A DNA stretch of 64,000 bases from Cichorium intybus (GCA_023525715.1 CM042010.1:157203907-157267906); one strand, 5' to 3'; shown: positions 35,740-48,039, counted from the stretch's first letter. Translations and numbers: made by a program. The notes: generated by a model from the sequence alone, not told the origin.

Positions 35740-36125
35740 AGGTACAAATTGAAGACATTAATAAAGTATGTGGCTATTAACAAGCATAAAATTGAGAATA
35801 TGTTGGTATTAACAAGTACTAAAATTCAAGACATTAACAAAGTATGTTGCTATTAACAAGCATAAAATCGAGAATATGTTGGTATTAACAAGTACCCAAA
35901 TTCAAGACATTAACAAAGTATGATGCTATAACACGCATAAAAGTCAAAAGATTTTGCTATTAACAAGTACCAAAATTCACCACATTAACAAAGTATGATG
36001 CTATAACACGCATAAAAGTCGGAACATGTTGCTATTAAAAGTACCAAAACTCAACATATTAACAAAGTATGATGCTATAACACGCATAAAAGTCAGAATA
36101 TGTTGCTATTAATAGTAAATAACAT
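35740..36125. repeat. 75-80-bp tandem repeat between the two MULE-2 genes
   Basis: About five units containing ACATTAACAAAGTATGATGC, AACACGCATAAAAGTC and TTGCTATTAACAAGTACC. They fill most of the gap between the convergent genes. Confidence 0.85.
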
Positions 36126-36352
36126 TAAGTAATACCACGATCATAATAAAACAGAAACTTAAATTGGTTGTATCATAAGCTTAAAACCAAAGTACTTGTA
36201 GGGTTAGCATTCGTTACAAAGGCAAGGATGACCTTACATAAGCTTAACAAAAAGGTACAACCAATATCACCACAAGGATGACCAAAACATTAACAAAACA
36301 AAGAACCTAATACCACTTAATACCACCACGTCCACCAACGATGAACAAAACA

Positions 36353-39300
36353 TTAAGTTTTTGCCTTCCCCTTTCCCTTTCCCTTGACAGTTGCTTTTCC
36401 AAGACCATGGCCACCACGTCCACCAACACGACCGCCATCAGTTGACTTTTGACCTTTACAGGTCCTTGAATTATGACCAGAATTTTTGCATTTGGTACAC
36501 GTAACCGATTTAAGAGCTCGAGAGACGGTAGTTCCTTTGATCAAATCGTCCTTTTCAAAAGCTGACTGCCTTCTTTTCTTTTTTGGGCGTCCTATTGTTA
36601 CACGATGTTTAGGAGGTAATAAAGTAGTTGGGCATGGTGACTTCACCCACATGTTTTTCCCATTGATCGGATCAATTTTAAATGTGTACATCTCCTTCCA
36701 AGTTGATAACCAATAGCATGGATGAACAAATGTTTCTGGAATCCCAACCTCGCGATTATTTTTCCTCATATCCCAAATTGCAGCTATAGCATGTTTGCAG
36801 GGAATTCCCGTTAGTTCCCACTTCTTGCATGAACATATCTGTTGACCCACATCTACGGCGCACTGATCTTGCCACGGTCCACTAACTTGATACTTCCCGT
36901 TACCACAAAAAACAGTTTGATAATCTTCTGCTTCACTCTTGATCTTTTCCAATGTTTTTGTAGCAGTTGGAGTCAAAGGGCCGGTTGATTTCTGAATTGC
37001 CTTCTCTACAGTGACTATTTTCTTCATAATGTATTCTCGAATGAACTCCAAACACGTGATAATCGGTGCATCACGGCCATCTGCTAATCTACTATTCAAT
37101 GACTCGCATAAATTGTTTAACAAAGCATCACAATGTGATCTACCTGTAAAGCACAAAGGATATAACATTAGAAATATGTAAGTCATTCAAACACAACCTA
37201 TTACTGGAATACCAACCTGTAAAGTGGGATCTAGCCCAATGATGGGCCGGAATCGACTTCAACCACGCATGACAATCCTGGTTAAGTTTTCGCATTTCTT
37301 CCATCCCTTTGTGAAACTCTATTACATTACAAGTAGTGGCACATTGCCAAAGAATGTCCTTGAATTGCTTTCCTCTCCATTTCAATTTCATGTTCTCGTG
37401 TATGTGACGAAGACAGAAACGATTTTCTGCACAAGGAAACAATTTCGCAATCGCTGGAAGTACACCCTGCAATTAACATCCAATTGTGTTAGAATTGAAA
37501 TGAAGGGTACTTAGAAACAAACCACAAATCACTTACCTTTTGTCTATCTGTAATAAATGTGAAGTTTGAGTTGCTTGCCAATCCCAAATCATCCCCCAAG
37601 TTACTCAAAAACCAACTCCATGAGTCAAATGTCTCAGCTTCAACTACAGCATATGCCACTGGGTATATTCCATTATTTCCATCCAATGCCTGTGATTATC
37701 CAAATATATATATTAGAAAACATTGAATATGAAAGTAAGGTTACAAATTAATGTATTTCTTACCACAGCTGTTAAAATCTGTCCCGGATACGGCCCTTTC
37801 ATGAACGCGCCATCCAACCCTAGGAAGTCACGTTTCCCTGCTGCAAATCCCTTTTTCAATGCACCAATACAAACATACACATGCTTAAACGTTCTTGTCT
37901 CCACTCCTGGATCCGATTCAGTTTCCACATCCAATCTAATAGTGGTGTCTGGGTTACGAGTTTGTACCTCTAACAAGTAATCTCGCAGTATCGCGTATTG
38001 ACTCCCATAATCACCCCTAACAATTTTTAAAGCTGCATCTCTTGCCCTAAATGTTTTCATTTTTGAAATGTCTACTTTGAACTTACGTTGGAGTTCATCC
38101 CTCAAAGCCTTAATTGGAACGTTAGGGTTTGCTTCTACCTGCTGTAGTATCTGGTTTGCAAGATATTTGTAATCACATTGTTTGACTTTCCTTGTTTGAA
38201 GACATTTATGTTCATTAACATAAGTTTTAACACTCCATTCTTTGTCATTCTTCCATTTGCTGATATATAGAACCCATGGACATTTACTTTCTTCACTTGC
38301 ATTGACTTGTTGTTGACTCGTCCCACTTGTTCCAATCTTACCTAGGGTCGGTATGGATCCCTTGCAGGTAACCCTCACCCTGTTGGCATCGTTTTTTTCA
38401 AAATCCAACTCCCTTCTTGTCTCTATTGCATGTAATTTCACTCGCTTCTTGAACTCCTCTGCAGATGTAAAATTTTGACATAAGTAGAAGGGGTCACTAA
38501 CTAAGGCATTCTCATTCTCATGTGCCTTTCGTATAGCTTTTATAGTCTTCTTTCTTTGACTTTGAAGACCTTCATCCGATTCAGAGTCACTCACATAACA
38601 CTCATTATCAACTACTTCTATGTCTTCTTCGTCACTAACTTCTTCATTTATTGCATCTGTTAAATTTCCAATCCATTCAACATCAGTATCAACATTCATG
38701 TGGAAATCTTTCATGTCCACATCAACATCATCTAACGCATTATCCTCGTCTACAAGAAAGTCACCATCTTCGCTTTCATCTTCATCTGTATTGTTGCTTC
38801 CATCATTACTGTTGCATTCATCGTCCCCATTATTGCTTCCATCATTAATGTTGCTTCCATCATTACTGTGGCATTCATCCTCGCCATTGTTGCTCCCATC
38901 ATTAATGTTGCATTCATCAGGTTTAACAGTTAGTGGGGGTGTATCTGTAACTGGGTTTGGGGGTGTGTCTATTTCTGGTGAAGCTTTATCAGGTTCAACA
39001 TTCTCATGCCAATTTAAAAGCAATCTTTTAGAGCAAATAGGAGCTTCATGTATTTCAACTATACGTACCTTACATGGGTTTGGGGACATCGAGTACGTAT
39101 GCAATTTTGTTTCCCCATGCTCCGTATACACATCGATTAACTTATGTTGACCAACAAAAGTAGCCAAATGGCGCACATCATCGTCCGAAGCCAATGCGAA
39201 CAGTCCGAAATCCAAATCCCCCAAAGGTCGCTGAAAATGATAGTACAGGGTTGATAGTTGTTCACCAATGTGCCCTAGTTCTTCCATCATGTCGTCGATG

Positions 39301-39576
39301 TCGTGAATGGAGAACTTATCAATATCCAGCAAATCAACATAATCTTCTTTTCCCTTCACGTACTTTCTTCCAGGAAAAGAAGTGAAATGTCCACCATGAT
39401 GTAACCGTATTGAAAAAACTGTCGGATGTCCACCTAAGATTGACAATATTTACAGGTATTAGAAGAATTTCGTTCGATTATACGTGAAATACAACGAAAT
39501 CAAACTTGTAAATCATACCGTAGCAACTTTGAACATCGATTTCCTCCATCTTTGCACGTATTTTCCAAGTCCCCAT
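36353..39576 (-). CDS. mudrA: MULE-2 transposase (mudrA-like), 973 aa, five exons
   Basis: Exons 39519-39576, 37764-39433, 37537-37689, 37217-37466 and 36353-37143 all have GT-AG junctions and sum to 2922 bases, 974 codons with the stop. The protein starts MGTWKIRAKMEEIDVQSCYG, with an N-terminal PB1-like domain. Next come an Asn/Asp-rich acidic linker (about residues 180-300), the MuDR DNA-binding region, and the RNase-H-like core with Asp in FLGLDGAFMKG and Asp in FITDRQKG. The C-x2-H motif CLRHIHENMK and the segment LCESLNSRL follow. The SWIM zinc finger is CSCKKWELTGIPCKHAI, then comes a CCHC knuckle CTKCKNSGHNSRTC and a Gly/Lys-rich tail. It cuts and inserts DNA bearing matching termini, in the nucleus. 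No lesion was seen, so it may be functional and could also mobilise relatives such as the MITE at 17.6 kb. Confidence 0.93.
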
Positions 39577-39698
39577 TGTTGATCGTCCGCCTTGGAAGAG
39601 GGTTTTTCGCTTGGATTAGGGCTTAGACGCGATCGCAACGAGAATTCAGTGTCAATCGAGTGTGTCTGTGTGTTTTCGTGTCGTAAACACTTCAGTTT

Positions 39699-39913
39699 TT
39701 CATGGCATATAAGCTTTTGGCTGGAATGGACGAAAATACCCCCATCGTGCCAGGCACGTGGGGGTTGTATAACGTTAACAGACGACAATGTTAATATAGG
39801 GACCATACGCGTGGCAAACTTTCATTTTAAGGACCTTCCGAGTTAAAAGAATTACTTAGGGACCAAGCGCGTAGGTAACCCTAAACCACAGGGACCATCC
39901 ATGTAATTTTCTC
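39699..39913 (-). repeat. Right terminal inverted repeat of MULE-2
   Basis: Inverse of 34903-35117. The transposase start codon lies about 120 bp inside it, so the repeat probably contains its promoter. Confidence 0.93.
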
Positions 39914-39922
39914 TATTTTCTA
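39914..39922 (+). repeat. Target-site duplication of MULE-2 (right)
   Basis: TATTTTCTA, identical to 34894-34902. Confidence 0.95.
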
Positions 39923-41400
39923 AAAAGAAATAAAAAGTGCCTTATTTTTTTAAATAAATTTGCAATTTGCCCTATTTATAAAATAAAATAAAAAAAACTC
40001 TGTTGCTGACCACGATTTCTCCTCTACCGACGATTTCTCCTCCATGACTTCCTCAGATTAGCTATTTGTCCTCCACCACCGGCCAGTTCCTCCACCAAGG
40101 GTGAGCTGCACCATCGTTGATCTCCACCGCTGGCTTGCTCCTCAACCGTCGGCGACCATTGACCAAGGTAATAATCTTTGTAAAACTATTCTGCATTTAC
40201 ATTTAAACATGCTTGATCTCTACTGTTAGCTTGCTTTCCAATCTATAAAATTATTGTGCATTTACAGTTACACAAAGATCGAAACTAATTCAATATTTCA
40301 TTGTTTCTGTTTGGTAAGCATGAATCAAAGATCGAAAAGGGTTAACTGTTTTTTTTAGCAAAGGGTATTTCTGTAAATATAATTTCTGTGAATATTCTGC
40401 AATTTGTGAATAGCATTTACAGTTACCCCTCGTTTTCTCGAATCTGTTTCTCTCGTTCACGCATCTTCTCTCATCGTTCACGCTCTCTCGTTCACGCATC
40501 CACGCCTCTGATCGGGATCCACAACCTTCTTCCTACCGTCGGACACCACTCCCTACCGTCGATCATCGCCGTCGTCTGCAGACTCCAGTCGCCGTCGCCT
40601 GCACCTACAGATCGGCGCTACCCCTACCGATCTTCGCTAACCCACATTCTCCTGCTCCTACCAATCATAGCTTGCCCCCACCGGACCACCACTCTACCGC
40701 CGGAATTGACAGCAGGGACCACCGGACAACCATTCTATCGACAGCAACCACCGGACCTCCACTCATAACCACCAGAGGTAAGATCTATGGAGCTTTGAAC
40801 TTGCTGAAAATCTGATTTTGTGTGTGACCGTTTAATCTCTTCATTCCTCATCTATGAATATGTTTTCTGATCTAACCGAATGTAATTGTTACAATCATGA
40901 ACTTGCTGTCATATGTTCTTGGAAGATCCCAATATGCCATTGTAATTTGTAATATACGAATTTTAGCTCTAGAAACCTAGCCCAAAAAAGGAACTGCTAG
41001 GTCTGCAGTGCATCTAATTGTTGCATTTTAGATATGTAAATTGTAGTTTGAGGAGATTGATAGCATGTGATTATAAATAACTCCATATTATTGTAATCCT
41101 TGAGATCTGATATCTTACATATAAAAGTTGGAGTGTTGTGTATGTGTGTGCAGATGTTCCATTTGATGCATTGGTTTGTGTATAGATAGCTTCATATGAT
41201 ATTCCATTTGATGCATTGGTTTGTGTATAGTTGTGAAGGTATAAAAATACCCTTATTGGTCATTTTACATCTATAACAGCTAAGCCAAACATTTTTTAAA
41301 CCTCCTTATCAACTTATTGACTTTTCTCACTATATAAGCTTATCCAAACAGTTTTTTGAAAACTCCTTTTTGAAAAGTTACAAGCCAATAAGCACTTTTG
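39923..41400. other. Intergenic region with C-rich, exon-like pieces
   Basis: 40000-40170 and 40430-40780 are rich in CACCG/CCGTCG triplets, like plant 5' exons. Possible splice signals are CCAAGGTAAT at 40165 and CAGAGGTAAGAT at 40773. No protein family was recognised. A 50-bp direct duplication (ATTCCATTTGATGCATTGGT) lies at 41155-41230. Confidence 0.4.
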
Positions 41401-41460
41401 CCTAAAAGTGCTTATGAAGTCAAATAAGCACATCCAAACAGACCCTAAAGTGACTTACGT

Positions 41461-42236
41461 GGCATTATCATGTATTACGTGGCATTATGGAAATATTATG
41501 TGGCCATTAACTTCAATTACGTGGCAAATACATGACCCAACTCTACCCAAATGGTTCTACCCATCACCCAACTCTACCCTAACCCAAAATCCTACCCTAA
41601 CCCGGTTCACCCTTTCTCTCTTTCCCTCTTCTCCCTCACGCGAACAGCAAACCTCCCGTACCCCCATCCCCCATCTCCGGCCTTCTTCTCCGGCCAAGAC
41701 CACAACCGAGCACCGCCTCCGCCTCCGCCTTCGAAACCTGCAGCACCCTCCCTCTCCTCTCGTCCCCGCTACCCTCCTCCTCCTTTTCACCACTCGCGAT
41801 CTCCCTCTCCTCTCGCTCCCGCTACCCTCCTCCTCCTTTTCACCACTCGCGATCTGCTTCCACTTCTTTCCCCCCGATCGAACCATAGCCACCTGCTCGC
41901 ACCACCGTCCTCTCCTTGCTACTCTCACCTTCTCCCTTTCTCTCCCTCACTCGCGAACAGCTGCTACCAACGGATCGAGCCCAAACCGATCGAGTCGCCG
42001 CCGGCAACGTCCGATTCAGCCCACCTAGCCGCCGGTTCTCGCTACACAACCACCGGTTCCGAGCTCCGGTGGCCATCCGCAGCAAACCCCTGCCCCCATT
42101 TTCCGATCTGCAACCTGTTGAGTCGACTCAGTCATCTCGGCAAGCTGACTCAGTGAACCGGGCCGAGTCGGGTACCATAAGTTTGATAGGTAATGCCACG
42201 TAATATTTCCGTAATGCCACCTAATATACGATAATA
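41461..42236. mobile_element. Inverted-repeat element with a C-rich core
   Basis: TATTACGTGGCATTATGGAA at 41472 is mirrored by the complement of TTCCGTAATGCCACCTAATA near 42210; about 32 bases pair with few mismatches. The core 41600-42180 is strikingly C-rich for this window and contains a tandem duplication (CGCTACCCTCCTCCTCCTTT followed by TCACCACTCGCGATCT, at 41776 and 41818). The composition would fit a captured GC-rich 5' exon, but no protein family is recognisable and no target duplication was found. Confidence 0.5.
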
Positions 42237-42299
42237 GCCAAATCAGCAAAAACCTACAATCGTGGGTCATATTACCATTTTTTAAACGGTCACCATAAG

Positions 42300-43006
42300 T
42301 TTGATGGGTAAAAGTATATAAAAAAAAACATTCTTACCTAAACGTGGACAAAAGCAAGAGTTCATTACCCATTTAGTTCATTAATCTTTTTAAAAATAAT
42401 TAGCGTTGTTCAAAACCTTGTCATAGCATCACAAAAGTTGCTCTTTACCAACCAGGGTGCCGGTGGTTGGTGAGGACTGAGATCTAAGAAATCTCAATAC
42501 GTTTTAAAACTTGAAAATCACAAAGATTCGAAGCTAGAAGACTACATAAGCTTTGAAACGTGAAAATCTGAATATGTTTTACATCTGAATTATAGAAAGA
42601 AAAGAATTCTCTGCGTTCGATCAAAGCCTGTTTAACAAAATTGCCTGCTTTTTTCCCAGCATAATCCAAGTAACTTCTTCAGCGATTTTTCAAGATTCTT
42701 TCACTTCGACATCTTCAAATTGTTCATGTAAGATCTTCGTATACATAAGCTTTGATTTTGATGTTCATTTTTCTAGTTTTACTTCACTTTCAACAGATGC
42801 CTGTTCCATGATTTTGATTTCATTCATTTCCCTCTTATTTTTGCGAATTCGAATGCTTTATCTAGGGCTTTCTTTTGACTATTTGTTACTTTTAGTTATG
42901 TTTTTGAGTATTTCCCTTACTATTCATGTGCATACAATGTTAATTTTGTATTGAAGTCGAGATTTATCATAATTACAATCGATTTTCCTGATGCCAGAGA
43001 AATTCG
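42300..43006. other. Upstream region of PSP
   Basis: Unique AT-rich sequence before the PSP start codon, presumably promoter and 5' leader. No TATA box can be assigned with confidence. Confidence 0.4.
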
Positions 43007-44926
43007 ATGGAAGGATTGATTTGTTCACGAATAATTCCTATTCGTGCTTATAATAATCAGGGGAAAATCCCCCTCTTTCCAACATATAAATCAAGCAAAA
43101 GAAGAATCATTTATGGTCCAATCAGAATGATGGGACCTTCCACATCATCCAACTCAAAAGCCGGCTCCATTAAGCCATTAACAGCCTCCTCATCAGACAT
43201 ATTTGACAATACATTACCATCCAAAGGTTTTTTTTTTTTTTTTTTTTTTTTAAAGTATTCAAAACAACATTTTGATTTCAATGAAAAGGAAAATGTCTAA
43301 CTGGATTGTTCTTAAACACTCCAGAGGTTCTTGATTTATGGCAAAAAGCTGATGCTGTATGCTTTGATGTGGATAGCACTGTGTGTTTGGATGAAGGCAT
43401 TGATGAACTTGCTGAGTTTTGTGGAGCTGGGAAAGCTGTTGCTGAATGGACTGCAAGGTTAAAATTGTCTTTTGTAATTAATTTTTTGTGGTTTATGTCT
43501 ATAATTATATCAATTTGTTCGTGTGTGTATAGAGCCATGGGTGGTTCAGTGCCTTTTGAAGAAGCCTTAGCTGTGAGACTATCACTATTCAAACCTTCAT
43601 TATCAACAGTTCAAGATTTTCTTGAAAAGAGCCCCCCAAAGTATAATACTCTAAAACCCTAAACCCTAAATTGTAAAAAAGAGGTATTCAATTTTTTTTT
43701 TTTTTTTTTTTTTGAATTGGTAGACTTTCACCTGGCATAATGGAATTGGTCCAAAAGCTCAAGGGCAGTGGTAAAACCGTATACTTGATCTCTGGTGGCT
43801 TTCGTCAAATGATCAATGTAAGTCACCGGTTAATAAAATAACTACTTTGAAGGTTTCTTTTCTATTTGTTTTTATGGGTAAATTGCGGGAAATAGCAACG
43901 TACTTTACTCTTTTTTCCCAATATGGACAATGAACTTATTTTTAACCATAATAGTAATGTACTTGCATTTCTTTACCCTTAATAGCAACATACTTACATT
44001 TTGATTACAGATAATAGCAACAAGTAATTCCACAGTAGCAACATGCTTATATTTCATTACTGATAAATAGCTACATACTTACAATTCCTTATCCATAATA
44101 GCAACTTACTTACATTTTTGTACCGATAGTAGCAATGTGTAACAAACAATGTACATTACCAATATTGATACAGAAAAAAAAAAGTGACGTTGCTATTTGC
44201 ATTTAGCAATAAAGAGATGTAAGTACGTTGCTGTTATGGCCAAAAAGTTATAAGTATAAAGTATGTTGGGTGAAAGATAAAGACATAAAGTACATTGCCC
44301 GTACAGGTAGCAAAGGTAAAGTACGTTGCTATTCTTTTGCAAATTGTTACCATTTTACTTTTAAAACTTATGGGTCTACTGTTTAGTCAACTATTTATAT
44401 TTTTTTTGTAGCCGGTTGCATCAATCCTTGGGGTCCCACCTGAAAATATATATGCTAATAATTTATTATTTAAAATTTCGGGTGAATTTGCTGGTTTTGA
44501 TGAAAATGAGCCAACTTCTAGAAGTGGAGGGAAACCAACTGCAGTTGAACTAATAAGAAAGGTTAGCTATTACTATATCTGTCTGGATGAAGTGCTTAAT
44601 GTATTAAGCCCTTTAAATAATTTTAACAAAAAATTAATGAAATTTTCAGACTCATGGATACAAGACAGTCGTTATGATTGGCGATGGTGCGACTGATCTC
44701 GAGGTAATAATAAATTAATAACTCAAAATGATAAAATCTATTTGTTTTGTTGACCGTATGTTTGACTTTAGAAATTGATTAAATTTTTTTTTTTGTAAAG
44801 GCTCGAAAACCAGGATGCGCGGATCTTTTTATCTGCTATGGTGGGGTCCAGCTACGGGAGTCTGTGTCTTCAAAAGCGGATTGGCTAGTCTTTAACTTCA
44901 AAGACCTTATAAACTCTTTGGAATAA
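43007..44926 (+). CDS. PSP: Phosphoserine phosphatase, chloroplastic (seven exons)
   Basis: Removes phosphate from 3-phosphoserine, the last step of the phosphorylated serine pathway in plastids. Exons 43007-43226, 43325-43457, 43533-43640, 43724-43817, 44412-44561, 44650-44703 and 44801-44926 join in frame to 885 bases (294 aa), the usual plant length. The first 70 or so residues (MEGLICSRIIPIRAYNNQGK..., Ser/Arg/Lys-rich) look like a transit peptide. HAD motif I is CFDVDSTVCLDEG (nucleophile Asp in DVDST), motif II ISGGFRQM, and motif III/IV the invariant Lys in GGKPT plus MIGDGATDLEA. All splice sites are GT-AG. Introns 1 and 3 have long T runs, and intron 4 (594 bp) contains an inverted-repeat insertion. 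No lesion was seen. It is the only clearly intact host gene here. Confidence 0.96.
43870..44345. mobile_element. MITE-like insertion in PSP intron 4
   Basis: AATAGCAACGTACTTTAC near 43890 is mirrored by GTAAAGTACGTTGCTATT near 44318. Between them the phrase TAGCAAC-x-TACTTACATTT recurs several times in direct and, further right, inverse orientation. No coding potential. It lies wholly inside the intron and leaves both splice sites intact. Confidence 0.7.
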
Positions 44927-45590
44927 CTTGAAAGCCGATTTGGATTATTTGTTAAAAATAATTTGTAACGATTTGTTTTGCATTTTTGAGATGCTTGAGG
45001 AAGTTTTTAAATTGTGTGATTTGGTAGATGTTATGATTTTTTTTGTTGGTGGGTTTGGTTGACGTACTACAATCATTGTGTTTCAAGGCCATGTGCATCT
45101 TTTTCTTTGTGTCAAATGATTTTGTGTTTTGGTTGTCTGTTTATATTGGAGTTTTGTCCCAAATGATTGTGCTTTTATAGTGGATAATATTGATGTTTTT
45201 TTATTATCAAATTTTGTGACTAAAAGGATTATATCCGACTAAAACTTTAGTGATCAAGACTGGACAAAGGGACATATTAGTTGGTTACGGGAAGAAATAT
45301 AGACCCAAATTTTAGTTTTAAAATCAGAATCAAAGTAGATTTGAAAATAATTTGTTCATCCTTAATCTTGCGGCACTTTTAAGTCGATTTAACGGGAGAA
45401 ATTAAAAAAGTGGAACTCTCAAAGTTTGGATATTTTTGTGTATATTGCAACTTTTTATCCAGAAAAAAGATGGTTTTGTGTGGGGTAAGAGTGTAAGATT
45501 ACTTTTCTATGTTATCACTTTTTTAAGGTATATTAATAATTGAATAATAGTTTATAGTTAGTCAAATGTTAAGTTATTTACATATTCATG
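44927..45590. other. 3' region of PSP and spacer
   Basis: T-rich 3' untranslated-type sequence after the PSP stop, then AT-rich spacer. No further gene was seen. Confidence 0.45.
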
Positions 45591-45869
45591 ACTTTAAGCT
45601 CGTTTTGGAATTTAGATATATATCCTTGCAAACTTTAAATATTATGCATATATCCTTGCAAACTTTAATATTACCTATATATATCCTTATAAAGATATAA
45701 AAATTATATTAATGTCTAAAACCCAATTTTAAATAAAAAAACAGATTTAAAATTAAAAATATTATTTGAAATTCTAAATACCATGATATTTTACTACATT
45801 ACCCTTTCCAAAAGAGGAACTTATCTCCTATCTGATTCTCGATTTCGTGATCTGACCAGCTCTAGCTTC

Positions 45870-46075
45870 GTGTCCTTTCTTCCTCCTTTTACACCATCGC
45901 CAAACTAGAACTTCATTTTACACCATCGCGAGACTAGAAATCGACACAGATGGGTACGAATCGAAGCAACCGAAGGTTAGGGGTGGGATCGAGAGTGTGT
46001 TAATCGTGTCCTTTCTTCTTCCTTTTACACCATCGCCAAACTAGAAATCGCCACAGATGGGTACGAATCGAAGCT
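45870..46075 (+). repeat. Tandem duplication, about 135 bp
   Basis: GTGTCCTTTCTTCYTCCTTT followed by TACACCATCGCCAAACTAGA and CACAGATGGGTACGAATCGA occurs twice, from about 45870 and 46006. Confidence 0.8.
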
Positions 46076-46579
46076 ATTTGTGGGATTGATTAGAAATCGC
46101 AGCTGAAATTAAACGAGATGACCAGCTCGTTGCTCAAAGTTGTTGAAGGTATGATTCAATTTATCCTTTTTTTTTTTACAATCTCAGCAATTGCTTGCTG
46201 CTGTTGATGCGAGGCCTTGGCATAGTCTTGCAAAGAGAAGGGTTCAACACTATGGTTACGAGTTTTGCTATGATGTATGTTGTTAATTGCAGCATTTTGG
46301 ATCTTTAACAAATCTTTAGGGCCGTTAAGTCCTGTATGGGTAATGTCTATCTGATTAGGCGATGGTGTCGTTGGTGTTAGGCATGGTGATGACGATGGTG
46401 TCACTGGGTTACCCAAGGTAAGTATGCTAGAATGTGATTACTAACTTTTATTCTTCATCTTGTTCAGATTTTGTTTTGAATTCTAATAATCTTGGTTTGC
46501 ATTTGTTTGGAAATTCTTGTGTCCCTCTTTTGTCAAGACTTGAATTCAATAGCTCCAGTCTCGTTTCATGGATTGGTGA

Positions 46580-46813
46580 TGACTGCAGATTTCGGTCAAT
46601 CAACAATGATCACGTCACCACCGATGCCTCACTCTCCGGTACCTGGCGCTTGCTTTGGACCACCGAGAAAGAACAGCTGTTTATCATCAAGAACGCGAGC
46701 TTTTTCGGGACCAAAGCTGGAGACGTGTTGCAAGTGATCGATGTCGAGAAACGCAAGCTGAACAATGTCCGATCTAATATGGATATGACTTCATCCCAAC
46801 GTGTCAATTTTAG
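46580..46813 (+). pseudogene. Captured exon of a plastid-lipid-associated protein (fibrillin)
   Basis: It reads TTDASLSGTWRLLWTTEKEQ, LFIIKNASFFGTKAGDVLQV, IDVEKRKLNNV and RSNMDMTSSQRVNFR, then a GT donor (AG/GTACGC at 46814). This is the PAP/fibrillin domain start (LSGTWRLLWTTEKE is its signature). Fibrillins sit on plastoglobules and thylakoids and bind lipids. Compared with the family, a stretch of about ten residues between LNNV and RSN appears to be missing. The exon lies alone between long inverted repeats, so it is a captured piece, although the frame is open (46434-46931) and could be transcribed. Confidence 0.75.
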
Positions 46814-46931
46814 GTACGCACACAAGTTACTTGATTCATCGCCACTGTTATTTCAGCCTATGAAATTCTACCTTAAATCTAACACCAATTGTAACTCTAA
46901 TTGCTGTATTTGTTATACCTTTTTGAGATAA

Positions 46932-48039
46932 CTTTCATTATTAAGTAGATTTTCATAACCATCGTGATACCACTGGAAAATTATTGACATTCAAATTGTA
47001 ACCTAATGCATATCAGATTGTTGACAAATTTTGATCAATTTAAGTTTGGGTTCTTGAATAATTATACCTAATGGGTTAAGCACTTAATCTAAACATCTAC
47101 ACATGGCTGTTTCCTTTTCACTTAATCTATTCTTGACAGAATGACTTAATGGGTTAAGACAAGAAACCTAGCTTAATGTATTAAGACACTAACTTTTTTT
47201 TACCTTTTTACCCGTTTGCCTTTTTTCTTTTTTCCTCCCAAATCAGACACTAAAGTTGATGAATGCTTTTAAAATGATTAATATTCGGAATCATATTTCT
47301 AAATGTAAGGGTAAGGTAGTCATTGTGTCTCATTTAAACAGTTTATTCAGTCGGATATCATCATCATTTGGCCACGTTACCCATACAGAACTTAATGGGA
47401 AAATAAAAGAAACATCTCATTAGTTTTATATTTAGATCATCTTCAACTAGTTGATTCAAGTTGTATGAATATGTGTCAATATAGAGAGACTTTCTAAAGC
47501 CAAAGCAATATACTTGCCTACATGAGTTCCTTGCTAACCGAAAAAAGCCTCCATATTTCAGTTTAAACTTGTAATTCGATATTACTTGCCTGATAATCAC
47601 AATGAAAGAAACGATTAATCAAATTAAAGGGCAACATACACTATCATCTACGTACTTGATAAAACATATTTGATCATTCCAACAATTGTCTTAGAAACTT
47701 ACTCATTTATTGGGGAGTGTACATTTATCTCCCATGTTGGTGCATCAATCTCATCATCCATCAAAATTAATTAAATGAAGAACTACAAAACCTGTTGCGA
47801 TACTAAGATTAATTGAATGCACAGTCAAAACTAATTGAATGCAAATACTAATTGAATGCTTAATTAAACCCTAAAAGATACCTGTTGCGATGTAGAAATT
47901 GACTGAAACGTGGTTTAATTGATTGCTCTTGTAACTTGCGATGCAGAGGACAAGGAGAATGGATTGCGAGTACCGTTCACGAGTACAATTCTAAATCGTG
48001 AATTTCAATAATAATTCAGGATTTGGCTGATTTCATGGT
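46932..48039. other. Non-coding interior of the inverted-repeat element
   Basis: AT-rich. Short phrases such as AATGGGTTAAG and AATTGAATGCA recur. No gene was recognised. Confidence 0.4.

Larger units (their letters stand above)
34903..39913 (-). mobile_element. Mutator-like element MULE-2 (5.0 kb, apparently intact)
   Basis: 5011 bp bounded by a perfect 9-bp target duplication TATTTTCTA. Inverted termini of about 215 bp (34903-35117 and 39699-39913) begin GAGAAAATTACATGGATGG and differ at only about four to six positions by eye. It carries a complete mudrA-type transposase gene on the minus strand and a convergent GRF zinc-finger gene on the plus strand, with a 75-80-bp tandem repeat between their 3' ends. 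High terminal similarity, an exact target duplication and an open transposase frame point to recent insertion and possible activity. Confidence 0.95.

Noticed and set aside
38620..39150. 176-codon plus-strand ORF opposite the MULE-2 transposase
   Set aside because: Ser/Leu-rich shadow of the Asn/Asp-rich acidic linker on the minus strand.
40388..40768. 126-codon ORF rich in Ser/Pro/His
   Set aside because: No domain, start context or splice support. It is most likely an untranslated or transposon-derived segment.
41408..42203. Overlapping 200-codon ORFs in the C-rich core
   Set aside because: Ser/Pro/Arg-rich in every frame and on both strands, with no family motif. The open frames are explained by base composition.
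43259..43592. Minus-strand ORFs opposite PSP exons 2 and 3
   Set aside because: Shadow frames of a clearly coding plus-strand gene with family motifs and correct splice sites.
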